NCBI RefSeq assembly: GCF_035917575.1
Contig: NZ_CP109090.1
Location: 558,001-622,000 of the forward strand
Length of the DNA stretch: 64,000 bases
Source of the DNA: Streptomyces sp. NBC_01788
GTDB lineage: Bacteria; Actinomycetota; Actinomycetes; Streptomycetales; Streptomycetaceae
Reading direction: 5' to 3'
Part shown: piece by piece, positions 55,194 to 63,719 of the stretch
Position numbering within the stretch: the stretch's first letter is position 1
Layout of the letters: every line of letters begins with the position of its first letter
Notes under the pieces: model-generated
Told to the model about the DNA's origin: nothing
Database searches by the model: none
What the model saw: only the letters and a program-made list of their open reading frames with translations
Position numbers and translations under genes: made by a program

Positions 55194-55940
55194 TCAACTC
55201 CCCTCGTGTCCGGTGGGGTCGAAGCGGTAGCCGACGCCCCACACGGTCTGGATGAGGCGGGGCCGGGCCGGGTCGTCCTCGACCTTGCCGCGCAGCCGCC
55301 GGACGTGGACGGTGACCGTGGACAGGTCGCCGAAGTCCCAACCCCACACCTCCCGCATCAGGTCCTCGCGGCTGAACACTCTGCCGGGGTGGCGCATGAA
55401 GAAGGCGAGCAGGTCGAACTCGCGGAGGGTGAGAGCGAGTTCGGCGCCGTTCCTGGTGGCGCGGCGGCCTGCCGGGTCCATGGCGAGTCCGGCGGCGGCG
55501 AGCGGCGGCGGCACGGTCGCGGGCCGGGTGCGCCGCAGCACCGACTCCACCCGCAGGACGAGTTCGCGGGGGCTGAACGGCTTGGTGACGTAGTCGTCGG
55601 CGCCGACCTCGAGGCCCAGGACGCGGTCCTCCTCGTCACCGCGGGCCGTGAGCATGATGACCGGCACCGGGCCCCGCCCGCGTATCCGGCGGCACACCTC
55701 CAGGCCGTCCATGCCGGGCAGCATCAGGTCGAGTACGACCAGGTCCGGCCAGTGGGCGGCGGCCCGGGCGAGCGCGGTCGGCCCGTCCCCGGCATGGTCG
55801 ACGACGTGGCCCGCGCGGTCCAGGTAGCCGGAGACGATCTCGGCGACCGTGGCGTCGTCCTCGACGACCAGCACCCGCGCCGCCCCGGCCGGCCTCCGCC
55901 CGCCGGACCCGGCGTCCCTGGATTCGTACGACTCCTGCAT
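55194..55940 (-). CDS. OmpR-family response regulator
   Basis: A 248-residue regulator: receiver domain RVLVVEDDATVAEIVSGYLD, phospho-Asp in LVVLDLMLPGMDGLE, switch lysine in DDYVTKPFSPRELVLRVESV; winged-helix output LTLREFDLLAFFMRHPGRVF and LSTVTVHVRRLRGKVEDDPA. It is first in an operon with the kinase. A divergent NlpC/P60 gene with a riboswitch leader lies upstream; the shared 386-base gap may carry its promoter (TTGAAG with an 18-base spacer before TATTCG on the minus strand, near 56035-56068). ATG 55940 is close to GGAGG, so the start is a little uncertain. Confidence 0.9.
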   Translation of the reverse strand: MQESYESRDAGSGGRRPAGAARVLVVEDDATVAEIVSGYLDRAGHVVDHAGDGPTALARAAAHWPDLVVLDLMLPGMDGLEVCRRIRGRGPVPVIMLTARGDEEDRVLGLEVGADDYVTKPFSPRELVLRVESVLRRTRPATVPPPLAAAGLAMDPAGRRATRNGAELALTLREFDLLAFFMRHPGRVFSREDLMREVWGWDFGDLSTVTVHVRRLRGKVEDDPARPRLIQTVWGVGYRFDPTGHEGS

Positions 55941-56149
55941 GCCTCCAGCCTGGCACCACGCCTGCCCCCGCGCCGCCCACCAGGGGGCCCTCCCCGGCCT
56001 CCGGCGTCCGGACGTGAGGCAGCTCACGGGAAGGTCACGAATACGTATCGGACATTCCACACTTCAATCTTCACACCGGGTACACATGTTCGCTAAGTTG
56101 ACGAGCAGGCCGCACGATTGCCTCCGGCGAGTCGCGTCGGATCGTGCGA

Positions 56150-56305
56150 CCTCCGCCGAGTCCGGTACGCCCCCGCAGCGACCGGAGCCGGGGAACCGAC
56201 CAACCTCGGGGTGAAGCGGTCCAACTGTCCCTCGGGACAAGGGCCGCGGGGCACGCCTTCCACAGAACGTCCGCCCGATGCCGAGAGCAGAACCGGTAGG
56301 CGGCC
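56150..56305 (+). promoter_or_regulatory. c-di-AMP (ydaO/yuaA-type) riboswitch
   Basis: Conserved landmarks in order: GGGGAACC (56190-56197), CCTCGGGGTGAA (56204-56215), an arm containing CCCTCGGGACAAGGG, and CCGATGCCGAGAGC then AACCGGTAGGCGG (56275-56303). A closing P1 pair forms from CCGCC (56153-56157) and GGCGG (56299-56303). Bounds are approximate. It ends about 20 bases before the TTG start of the NlpC/P60 gene. In Streptomyces, c-di-AMP riboswitches often precede cell-wall hydrolase genes and turn them off when c-di-AMP is high. Confidence 0.85.
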
Positions 56306-56326
56306 CATGGGAGGGGTGCGTCCTTC

Positions 56327-58621
56327 TTGACGCCGGAACGACCGAGCGACGACAGGCCGAGCCGCGCCGAGGTCCAGCAGCGGATCAGCAGCCTGTACGA
56401 CCAGGCGGAGAACGCCACGGGGAACTTCAACGCCACGCGCGCGATGAGCAACAGCGCTCGTACGCGGCGGGGTTCGGCTGCCTGGGGCGGTTCCGGGGGC
56501 TCCGATCCGGCGGTGGACCGGATGGCCCGGAAGTGGTTCGACGTGGGGCGTGCCCAGTTGGGTCCGACCAGGCCGGCGGTCCTGCCGCCGGACCGTATGC
56601 CGAAACCGGCCGACTCCCCTGCCGCGGCGCCGGGCAGGCGTCCGGCGGATGTCCGCGAGGGACTGGCGCTCGACGCGGGCAGGGCACCCCGGCCCGAGCT
56701 GCCCGCCGGCCCGGTGGCCTCGGCCCCCGAACTGCCGGCCGCGGCACGGGCCACCCCGGAGTTGCCCGCCGCCTTGCCCGTAGCGGAACTGACCGCCCGC
56801 CCCATGCAACCGCCACCGCCCACCGGCACGACGGCACCGACGCCCACCACCGGCACCATGGGCGCGCTCCCCAACGGGGCCATGCAGCCCCCCACCGGCA
56901 CCATGGGCGCGCTTCCCGACGGCATGCAGCCGGGCACCGGCACCATGGGTGCGCTCTCCAACCGCTCCATGCAGCCGCCCGCCACCGGCATCATGAACTC
57001 GCTGCCGAACGCAACCATCGGCACGCCCCCCGCAGGAACCATGGACGCCGCGACGACCGGCACCATGGCAGTACTCCCCAACGGGGCCATGCAGCCCCCC
57101 ACCGGCACCATGGGCGTGCTCCCCGACGGCACCATGCAGCCGGCCACCGGCACCATGAGTGCACTCACCAACCGCACCATGCAGCCGCCCGCCACCGGCA
57201 CCATGAACTCGCTGCCGAACGCAACCATCGGCACGCCCCCCGCAGGAACCATGGACGCCGCGACGACCGGCACCATGGCAGTACTCCCCAACGGGGCCAT
57301 GCAGCCCCCCACCGGAACCATGGGCGTGCTCCCCGACGGCACCATGAGTGCACTCACCAACCGCACCATGCAGCCACCCCCGAACAGCAGCCTGGGCCCG
57401 CTCCCGAGCGCAACCGACGGCGCGCCCGCCACAGGAACCATGGGAGTGCTCCCCGACCCCGCCATGCAGCCGCCGCCCACCGACACCATGGGCTCGCTGC
57501 CGGGCGCGCCCACAGGGACACTCCCGCCGACAGGCATGGAAGCGCCGTCGACCGGCACCATGGGAGTGCTTCCCAACGGCGCCATGCAGCCCCCCACCGG
57601 CGCCATGGGGGCACTGCCCAACAGCGCCATGCAGCCACCGCCCACCGGCAGCCTGGGCCCGCTCCCGAACGGAACCGTCGAAGCTCCGACCACCGGCACG
57701 ATGGGGGTGCTCCCCAACCGCGCCACGCAGCCGCCGCTCACCGGAGCCATGCAGGCTCCTCTGGCCGGCACCATGCAGGCGGCGCCGTCCGTCGGCGGCC
57801 TGGACTCGCTCTCCGGTGGGGCCGTGGAGGCTGCCACTGGGAGCCTGGGTGTCACGGCCCCGCCCGCCGGCCCCGTTGCGTCGTTTGCGGGTGGGGCCGG
57901 GCCGGGGCGTCGTTGGCAAGGCGCCGCGATGCAGCGGCCCGTCAAGGAGCGGATGCGGAGCAAGCTCGCCCAGGCCGGCGAGATGCTGGCCCGGCACGCC
58001 GCGCAGCAGAGCGCGCCGCCGCCCGTCGCTCCCGGAGCGCCCGTGGAGCCCGCGCCTCGGCCGGAGGCGGCGCAGTGGCAGCAGCACGCCACGGGACTCT
58101 TCGACACGACCCCGCCGCTGGACGGGAACTCACTCTTCGACGCCAGCCAGGCGGGAGTCCCGGGCTCCCCGGGAGCGGCGGGCGAGGCCGGAGCCGCCCC
58201 CGGCCCCGCGACCGGCCCCGCGACCGGCCCCGCCGTAGCCGAGAGCCCGGCCTCGGCCTACGAGCGGAAGGCTGCCAAGGCGCTGGCCTTCGCCCGCGCG
58301 CAGATCGGCAAGCCGTGCGTGTGGGGAGCCACCGGTCCGGGCTCCTACGACTGCTCGAGCCTCGCCCAGGCCGCCTGGCGGGCCGCGGACGTGGCCCTGC
58401 CCCGTACCACCCACGAACAGGTCGGCTCCGGCGCGGCTATCGAGCTCGCCGCACTGGAACCGGGGGACCTGATCTTCTTCTACGGCGAGGTCAGCCACGT
58501 GGGGCTGTACGCGGGCAACGGCACCATGATCCACGCCCCGAGTCCGGGCGCGTCGATACGCGAGGAGTCGATCTTCTTCGCGGGCCCGCAGGCCATCCAC
58601 AGCGCGATACGGCCGGCCTGA
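56327..58621 (+). CDS. NlpC/P60 peptidase with long repetitive linker
   Basis: A 764-residue protein. N-terminal domain AEVQQRISSLYDQAENATGN and FNATRAMSNSAR; a 330-residue region of repeats like TGTMGALPNGAMQPP (residues about 150-490); a basic helical stretch; and a C-terminal NlpC/P60 domain with AFARAQIGKPCVWGATGPGS, Cys in YDCSSLAQAAW, His in GEVSHVGLYAGNG and HAPSPG. It would cut peptidoglycan stem peptides. No signal peptide or lipobox is visible, unusual for a wall hydrolase, which implies a non-classical secretion route or an intracellular store. TTG start with GGGAGGGG ten bases upstream. Confidence 0.87.
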   Translation: MTPERPSDDRPSRAEVQQRISSLYDQAENATGNFNATRAMSNSARTRRGSAAWGGSGGSDPAVDRMARKWFDVGRAQLGPTRPAVLPPDRMPKPADSPAAAPGRRPADVREGLALDAGRAPRPELPAGPVASAPELPAAARATPELPAALPVAELTARPMQPPPPTGTTAPTPTTGTMGALPNGAMQPPTGTMGALPDGMQPGTGTMGALSNRSMQPPATGIMNSLPNATIGTPPAGTMDAATTGTMAVLPNGAMQPPTGTMGVLPDGTMQPATGTMSALTNRTMQPPATGTMNSLPNATIGTPPAGTMDAATTGTMAVLPNGAMQPPTGTMGVLPDGTMSALTNRTMQPPPNSSLGPLPSATDGAPATGTMGVLPDPAMQPPPTDTMGSLPGAPTGTLPPTGMEAPSTGTMGVLPNGAMQPPTGAMGALPNSAMQPPPTGSLGPLPNGTVEAPTTGTMGVLPNRATQPPLTGAMQAPLAGTMQAAPSVGGLDSLSGGAVEAATGSLGVTAPPAGPVASFAGGAGPGRRWQGAAMQRPVKERMRSKLAQAGEMLARHAAQQSAPPPVAPGAPVEPAPRPEAAQWQQHATGLFDTTPPLDGNSLFDASQAGVPGSPGAAGEAGAAPGPATGPATGPAVAESPASAYERKAAKALAFARAQIGKPCVWGATGPGSYDCSSLAQAAWRAADVALPRTTHEQVGSGAAIELAALEPGDLIFFYGEVSHVGLYAGNGTMIHAPSPGASIREESIFFAGPQAIHSAIRPA
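56971..57346 (+). repeat. 210-bp direct repeat inside the NlpC/P60 gene
   Basis: The stretch 56971-57136 recurs at 57181-57346 with two differences seen over 166 bases, a 210-base period equal to 70 codons. Both copies are in frame. Smaller related units (about 14 codons) continue on both sides from about 56800 to 57780. Confidence 0.92.
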
Positions 58622-58628
58622 GCCGACA

Positions 58629-58681
58629 CGGGCGGGGAGGCCCGGGTGATCGCCACGGCGTCACCCGGGCCTCCCCGCCCG
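58629..58681. terminator. Very strong bidirectional hairpin terminator
   Basis: Perfect 21-bp inverted repeat (58629-58649 with 58661-58681), loop of 11 bases. It separates the convergent NlpC/P60 and methyltransferase genes. Confidence 0.9.
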
Positions 58682-58685
58682 CCGT

Positions 58686-59498
58686 TCACACGTCCTTGCG
58701 GCCCACCCCGGCGTACACCCAGAACTGGGACGGGTCCTCCGGGACCTCTTCCTCCCGGTCGGGGCGCCACAGCGGAACGTAGACCAGCCCCGGCTCCGTC
58801 AGGTCGAAGCCGTCGAAGAGGGACTCGACCTCGTCGCGGGAGCGTGCCGTGACCGGCGAGGTGGCCCGGTCCCGGTACAGCTGCCCGACCGCCGCCGCCG
58901 TGTCCGGACGGTCCTCGTCCGTGGCGTGGGTCAGGGCCAGCCAGCTGCCCGCGGGCAGTGCGTCCCGGAAGGCGGCCACGATCCCGCCGGGGTCCTCCTG
59001 CGGGGTGACGAAGTGCAGGATCGTGATCATCAGGACGGCGACGGGCTCGTCGAAGTCGATGAGCTTGCGCACCTGCGGCGCGGAGAGTATCCCCGCGGGA
59101 TCGCGGATGTCGGCGGCAACGATCGCCGCGTCCGGGTTGTCGGCGAGCAGGGCCTCGCTGTGCGCGACCGCGACCGGGTCGTTGTCGACGTACACCACCT
59201 TGGCGCCGGGGCTGGCGGCCTGGGCGACCTCGTGCACATTGCCCTGGGTGGGAATCCCGGAGCCCAGGTCGATGAACTGGCGTACCCCTGCGTCCACCAG
59301 GAACCGCACGGCGCGGCCCAGGAAGGCACGGTTGGCGCGGGCCAGGGTGCGCACCTGGGGATCGATCGCCGTGAAGGCGGCCACCGCCTCCCGGTCTATG
59401 GCGAAGTTGTGCTCGCCGCCCAGCATGGCGTCGTACATCCGGGCCACGCTGGCCTTGCCCGGATCGACCCCCCGGGGCAGCCCCTCTCCGTCTCGCAT
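58686..59498 (-). CDS. DUF574 SAM-dependent methyltransferase family protein
   Basis: A 270-residue protein of the actinobacterial DUF574 (PF04672) group. N-terminal SVARMYDAMLGGEHNFAIDR, SAM-binding GVRQFIDLGSGIPTQGNVHE, acidic end of the second strand KVVYVDNDPVAVAHSEALL, then IDFDEPVAVLMITILHFVTP and GSWLALTHATDEDR. Substrates are unknown; the family is expanded in Streptomyces and often next to regulators. ATG with GGGGAG upstream. Divergent from a PP2C phosphatase. Confidence 0.88.
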   Translation of the reverse strand: MRDGEGLPRGVDPGKASVARMYDAMLGGEHNFAIDREAVAAFTAIDPQVRTLARANRAFLGRAVRFLVDAGVRQFIDLGSGIPTQGNVHEVAQAASPGAKVVYVDNDPVAVAHSEALLADNPDAAIVAADIRDPAGILSAPQVRKLIDFDEPVAVLMITILHFVTPQEDPGGIVAAFRDALPAGSWLALTHATDEDRPDTAAAVGQLYRDRATSPVTARSRDEVESLFDGFDLTEPGLVYVPLWRPDREEEVPEDPSQFWVYAGVGRKDV

Positions 59499-59511
59499 CC
59501 GCCAACTCCCC

Positions 59512-59548
59512 TACTATTAAACGACATTGACTGTGCATCATATAGTTG
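59512..59548. promoter_or_regulatory. AT-rich divergent control region
   Basis: The only AT-rich stretch in several kilobases. It contains an imperfect palindrome ACTGTGCATCATATAGT (59530-59546) and a TTAATAG on the minus strand that could be a -10 element of the methyltransferase. It overlaps the proposed start region of the phosphatase gene, so one of these assignments may need shifting. Confidence 0.35.
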
Positions 59549-61032
59549 CCAGTGGCATACCACGCCGTACCGCCCGACCGGTCCGACCGGCCCGTCCGTC
59601 CCCGCCCCACCGGACCTCCGGCCCACCGGCCCCACCCGGAAGGCACACGATCCTGCGGAACACAGAACGCGGCCACCCCGAAGACCCACCCCCCGCAGCG
59701 CCGCTCCGCCGCCGTTCGTACTTCTCCCCCGCGGCCGACGCCATCGGCTCGGAGCTGGACCTGCACCTGACCGGCCGTCATGTCGTGCACGCCCTCGCGC
59801 CGGGTTTCTGCGACGCGGCCTCGGTGTACCTGCTCCAGCGCTGGCTGCTGGAGGAGAACGCGCGCACGGCGGCCGACCCGCCGCAGATCGAGGCGCGCCG
59901 GCTCGCCCTGCGCATAGGGTCGGACAGCTCGGAGGACTGGGAGCATCTGCTGCCGGTCGGGGAGGTGCTGGTCTTCCCGCGCCACACTCCGTACGCGCGT
60001 GCCGTGGCGACCGGGCAGAGTCAGTTGCTCGACGGCGTCGACCGGCACACCTTCGAGCGGCTGCGCGGCACCGACCCGGACGACGCGGGCGTGGACGCCC
60101 TGCTGCACAGCGCCGGGTTCCTCATCGTCCCGCTGCGGCTGCGCGGCGCGGCGGTCGGTTTCATCGCCTGCACACGTGATCCCGGCAAGGAGCCCTTCAC
60201 GCGCGGCGAGGCGGTGGCGGTGGAGTCGCTCGGCGCCCGGGCCTGTGTCGCCCTCGACAACGCCCGCCGCTACGAACGCGAGCGCCGCACGGCGCTGGCC
60301 ATCCGCCGCAGTCTCCTCCCGGAGACCGGACAGGCGTTCGAGAGCTGCCGGGTCGCGCACGGCTACCGGCCTGCGGGGCAGGACAACGTCATCGGCGGCG
60401 ACTGGTACGACGTGCTGCCCCGAGGGGACGGACGGCTGGCCATGATCGTGGGCGACGCCATGGGGCACGGACCGGAGTCCGCCGTGGCCATGATCCAGCT
60501 GCGGACCGCCGTCCGTGCGCTCGCGGCGCTCGACATCCCGCCAGCCGAGCTCATGGACCGGCTCGACGCCGTCGCCGGCACCACGCCCGGCGCCTCCTTC
60601 GCCACCTGCATCTACGCGGAGTGGGACGCGGAACTGCACACCTGCACCTTCGTCGGCGCCGGCCATCCGCCGCCCCTGATCCGCGGCCCCGGCCGCCCGG
60701 CGGCGCCGGTGGCCCTCACCTCCGCCGGTCTCCCCCTGGGGCTGGCCACGGGACCCTACGAGCCGACCGTGCTGCACCTGTCCGAACCGACCCTGCTGCT
60801 GCTCTACAGCGACGGTCTGGTCGAGTCCCGTACCCATGACATCGACCAGGGCATCGCGCGCCTCGCCCACGCCCTGGACGCCGGGGCCGACGACGTGACG
60901 GACGCCGGGCATCCGGACGCGCTGCCGTCGCTGTGCCGGCGACTGCTGGCCGACACCGGTCGCGACGGCTCCGACGACGTGACGGACGACCGGACGCTGC
61001 TGCTCGCCGAGCTGACCCCCGGGAAGAACTGA
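59533..61032 (+). CDS. GAF-PP2C (SpoIIE-type) phosphatase
   Basis: About 499 residues. A GAF-like domain (YFSPAADAIGSELDLHLTGR, then HVVHALAPGFCDAASVYLLQ) precedes a PP2C domain with VIGGDWYDVLPRGDGRLAMI, VGDAMGHGPESAVAMIQLRT and LLLYSDGLVESRTHDIDQGI, whose Asp residues bind Mg/Mn. No membrane segment or ATPase domain: a soluble partner-switch phosphatase. The start is uncertain: GTG 59533 and TTG 59527 have no ribosome site, whereas a CTG at 59653 has GGAAGG nine bases upstream. Confidence 0.85.
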   Translation: MHHIVASGIPRRTARPVRPARPSPPHRTSGPPAPPGRHTILRNTERGHPEDPPPAAPLRRRSYFSPAADAIGSELDLHLTGRHVVHALAPGFCDAASVYLLQRWLLEENARTAADPPQIEARRLALRIGSDSSEDWEHLLPVGEVLVFPRHTPYARAVATGQSQLLDGVDRHTFERLRGTDPDDAGVDALLHSAGFLIVPLRLRGAAVGFIACTRDPGKEPFTRGEAVAVESLGARACVALDNARRYERERRTALAIRRSLLPETGQAFESCRVAHGYRPAGQDNVIGGDWYDVLPRGDGRLAMIVGDAMGHGPESAVAMIQLRTAVRALAALDIPPAELMDRLDAVAGTTPGASFATCIYAEWDAELHTCTFVGAGHPPPLIRGPGRPAAPVALTSAGLPLGLATGPYEPTVLHLSEPTLLLLYSDGLVESRTHDIDQGIARLAHALDAGADDVTDAGHPDALPSLCRRLLADTGRDGSDDVTDDRTLLLAELTPGKN

Positions 61033-61096
61033 CGGGGCCGGGGAGGGCGCCCTGGGCTGCTTGTCGCATGAGCGGAGGCGGCCGTTCGAGCGGTGT

Positions 61097-61116
61097 CCTC
61101 ACCTGATGTGGTGAGG
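61097..61116 (+). terminator. Small hairpin after the PP2C phosphatase
   Basis: CCTCACC-TGATGT-GGTGAGG, a 7-bp stem, 65 bases after the phosphatase stop. Weak; it could also overlap the leader of the next small gene. Confidence 0.4.
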
Positions 61117-61166
61117 GAGTGCGGCATGAGGCGTACGCGGGCGGTGTGAGCGCCGTTTGCTCCGGC

Positions 61167-61529
61167 ATGGAGAGCACTTCTGGGGCCGTGCCGCGCTCGC
61201 TCGGCCACCTCCCCGTGGAACGGCCCTACGCGGAACTGACCAGCGGGCCTTCGGACCCGGCGCCGGTCCACTCGCCGCCCCACGCCTCGGACCCGGCGCC
61301 ACCGCGCGCCGGCGGGCGGCGCGCGCCCGAACCGTCCCCGGTCCAGTGGGCGTCCTTCGCGGACGCCGGCTCGCCGGCCCCGGCCGTCGCGTCCGCGGGG
61401 CGGGAGCCCGGTTCGCCGTTGCTGCGGCCCTGGGGCGTCGGCTCCGGGGAGAGGCCGCCGGAAGCGGCGGCGCGGGTGGTTCCCGCGGTTCCGGCCGTGC
61501 CCGTGCCGCGTGGGCTGCCGGGTCTGTGA
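61167..61529 (+). CDS. Proline-rich hypothetical protein
   Basis: A 120-residue frame with strong third-position GC, beginning MESTSGAVPRSLGHLPVERP and ending VVPAVPAVPVPRGLPGL. It is rich in Pro, Ala and Ser and probably disordered. There is no ribosome site at the ATG; in-frame GTGs at 61119 and 61146 are alternatives. No family is recognised, so it may not be a real gene. The rest of the 61033-61672 gap shows nothing else. Confidence 0.35.
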   Translation: MESTSGAVPRSLGHLPVERPYAELTSGPSDPAPVHSPPHASDPAPPRAGGRRAPEPSPVQWASFADAGSPAPAVASAGREPGSPLLRPWGVGSGERPPEAAARVVPAVPAVPVPRGLPGL

Positions 61530-61672
61530 GTCCGGACGGAGAGGCGGCCGGGCCGTTCCCCGGGGCCCGGCCCGGACCACGCGGGGCACCGCTTGCTCAC
61601 GGCTCGGTGACGGCGGGATCACGATGGTGGGCGTGGGCGTTGCCCGGTCCCGGGGGTGTCGTTGAGCGCGGC

Positions 61673-61882
61673 ATGGAATCGTGGGAGGACGGCGAATGCC
61701 CCTGGTGCCGCTCGCTGCTCGGCTCCGGCCGGGCCCTGACCGTTCCGGACGCCGGGCTCCGCATCGGCCGCCTCTGGCACCGGACCGACGACTGGCCCGC
61801 CTGGTGGGAACGCGCACGTCCGATCATGCTGCCGCTGGCGGCCCTCACCGTGGCGGCCGCCCTCATGATGGCCCTGTCCTGA
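61673..61882 (+). CDS. Small tail-anchored membrane protein with CPWC motif
   Basis: A 69-residue protein: CPWCRSLLGSGRALTVPDAG near the N terminus, a Trp-rich stretch (LWHRTDDWPAWWERARP) and a C-terminal helix (IMLPLAALTVAAALMMALS). CPWC could be a redox pair or a metal site. Codon use is typical, and a perfect hairpin terminator starts two bases after the stop, which supports a real transcript. The family is unknown, and no clear ribosome site is seen. Confidence 0.55.
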   Translation: MESWEDGECPWCRSLLGSGRALTVPDAGLRIGRLWHRTDDWPAWWERARPIMLPLAALTVAAALMMALS

Positions 61883-61883
61883 C

Positions 61884-61907
61884 CCCCGCCCGTGGAGTCG
61901 GGCGGGG
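61884..61907 (+). terminator. Hairpin terminator
   Basis: Perfect 9-bp stem CCCCGCCCG / CGGGCGGGG with loop TGGAGT, directly after the stop of the small CPWC protein. Confidence 0.7.
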
Positions 61908-62071
61908 AACCGGTTGACCGGCCCGGCTCAGGTCTTGCTCAGAAAGGACGCGGAAGGCTGGTGGATCACCCGACGCGCTGACATGATCTCGACAGCTGCC
62001 GGCCGGACAGCACACGCAAGGTCATCATCCACACGCCGCATCACGTCGGCCGGCTGTCCCGGAGAGCTGAT

Positions 62072-62590
62072 ATGTCTCGCCGAACCCGTACGGCGGTGAG
62101 CGCCGCCTGCGCCGCAGTACTTCTGTCCGTCTCCGCGTGCAGGGCGGACCCCGCGCACGCGGCGTTGCCCGCGCAGCCCCAGGACTCGACGACGTCGGTC
62201 CCGGCCTCGGACGGCACCGTGCCCGGCACCACGCAGCCCTCCCCGCTGAAGCCGCCGGAGCCGGACCCCGGCGCGTCACTCGCGGGCCGCCAGAAGGTGA
62301 CCGCGGGGAACGCCGTCGTTCCGTACGAGAAGGGCAGGAAAGGTGACGCCCTCACCGTCACGGTGAGCTGCCAGGGCAAGGGGAAGATCACGGTGGCGGT
62401 GCGGCCCGTGCACGTCTCGTTCCCCCTGGCGTGCGATGCCGGCCAAGTCAGCAGCATCTCGAACCAGTTTGTCGTGTCCGGGGTGGAGCGCGGTGGAGTC
62501 GTGGCCGTCGAGGCGCCCCAGGCCGTGCGCTGGTCGTTGACCGTCGGCCGTGGCGCACCGGCGCATGCGGATGTGTCGGGTGACGACTGA
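62072..62590 (+). CDS. Lipoprotein of unknown function
   Basis: A 172-residue exported protein: MSRRTRTAVSAACAAVLLSV then SAC, a lipobox Cys near residue 23. A Pro/Ser/Thr-rich linker leads to a beta-rich domain (DALTVTVSCQGKGKITVAVR; RWSLTVGRGAPAHADVSG) with two cysteines that could pair. ATG with GGAGAG six bases upstream. It is convergent with the M15-like peptidase gene; no function is known. Confidence 0.75.
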   Translation: MSRRTRTAVSAACAAVLLSVSACRADPAHAALPAQPQDSTTSVPASDGTVPGTTQPSPLKPPEPDPGASLAGRQKVTAGNAVVPYEKGRKGDALTVTVSCQGKGKITVAVRPVHVSFPLACDAGQVSSISNQFVVSGVERGGVVAVEAPQAVRWSLTVGRGAPAHADVSGDD

Positions 62591-62616
62591 GCCTCTCCGG
62601 TCACGCCGGGGCTTCT

Positions 62617-63612
62617 TCAGGTGCGGAAGCCGATGTGGACGTGGTCGTGGTGGGTGGCGTCGCTGAAGAACTGGTTTCGGGTGCGGCCTCCGGAGAGCAG
62701 TACGGGGCCGCCGACGTTGTAGGAGCCGGCGGCCGCCGCGTCGCGCATGAACCGTTCGACGAGGGAGCGGGGGGTGGCCGGGTCGACGACCGCGTGGCCG
62801 TCGATCTGCCAGACGTCGAAGGCGCGCCCGCGCGGGTGGTCGCTGGGCCGGCTGGTGCCGAAGACGTCCAGTGGATGCCCCGAGCGGACCACACTGACGT
62901 ACATCCGGTACGTCCCCGCCAGACGCAGCATCGCGGTGGCCACGCTGTCGTGGACCCGGCCGCTCCTCAGGTCGGCCTTCGCCGCAGGTGGCAGCACGAT
63001 CCGGGAGTCGGCCAGCGTTCGCCGCACCCCGCCCGGGGGCGAGGCCTCCGGCGGGCCCGGCCGGGCCGGGTGCAGCGCGGTGACCGTCCAACCGCTCCTG
63101 GACCGGGCGAGCCGTACGTCGACCGTCGTGCCGCCCGCCCGGACGGCGCCGCCGTGCCGCGTCCACTGCCGGCACACCACCAGCACGCTCGCCGAGTCGG
63201 CGAGGATCCCGCCGTACTGGGCGTTCACCACCTGCAACACGGCCTCGTCGGCGGACGGCAGCAGCGGACCCGCCTGCGCCACAAGACTCGTCGGCAGGCC
63301 CTGGGCGGCCACTCTGGCACGGGCCGCGGACGCGCCGCCCCTGCCGCTGGGCCAGGCGCCGATCGCCGCGACCAGGTCCACGGCCCGCCGCTTCACCTCC
63401 GGGTGGACCTCGGCGGGACCGGGGCGCCAGAGGGTGGTGTGCGGGAGGACCGCCCCGGTGTGCGTGGGAGACGGTGACGTGGTGGAGGGGGCCGGCTTCG
63501 GCTCCGGGGCGGCGCCCTTACGGCCCGCCGCGCCGAGCAGCGCGCCCGCCATGCCCAGCAGTACGGCCCTGCGCCCCACCGGGCGCGCCGCGCGTTCCCG
63601 CCCATCGGTCAT
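62617..63612 (-). CDS. M15-like D-Ala-D-Ala-type metallopeptidase, Tat-exported
   Basis: A 331-residue exported protein with a twin-arginine-like signal (PVGRRAVLLGMAGALLGAAG), a spacer domain (VKRRAVDLVAAIGAWPSG), then a C-terminal Zn site with SDHPRGRAFDVWQIDG and HHDHVHIGF, matching the His-Asp-His ligands of the VanY/M15 superfamily. It probably trims peptidoglycan peptides outside the membrane. Gene-specific substrate unknown. ATG 63612 is close to GGAGGG; longer frames to 63798 lack support. Confidence 0.82.
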   Translation of the reverse strand: MTDGRERAARPVGRRAVLLGMAGALLGAAGRKGAAPEPKPAPSTTSPSPTHTGAVLPHTTLWRPGPAEVHPEVKRRAVDLVAAIGAWPSGRGGASAARARVAAQGLPTSLVAQAGPLLPSADEAVLQVVNAQYGGILADSASVLVVCRQWTRHGGAVRAGGTTVDVRLARSRSGWTVTALHPARPGPPEASPPGGVRRTLADSRIVLPPAAKADLRSGRVHDSVATAMLRLAGTYRMYVSVVRSGHPLDVFGTSRPSDHPRGRAFDVWQIDGHAVVDPATPRSLVERFMRDAAAAGSYNVGGPVLLSGGRTRNQFFSDATHHDHVHIGFRT

Positions 63613-63719
63613 GCCCTCCAGTGTCCGCCCGCACCGCACGACGGCCCAATCGGCGGCGCGCATCTCAGGGGCGTGGCACGGACGGCCCCTGCCCCGCCCG
63701 CGCCGGGCGGGCGGATTCC

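Noticed and set aside
56800..57780. Possible CRISPR or other spaced repeat array
   Set aside because: Repeats are in multiples of three, in frame within a protein and without unique spacers.
56071..58107. Long minus-strand frames rich in Met/Val/Pro/Gly repeats opposite the NlpC/P60 gene
   Set aside because: They arise from the coding repeats of the plus-strand gene; no start signal and no family resemblance.
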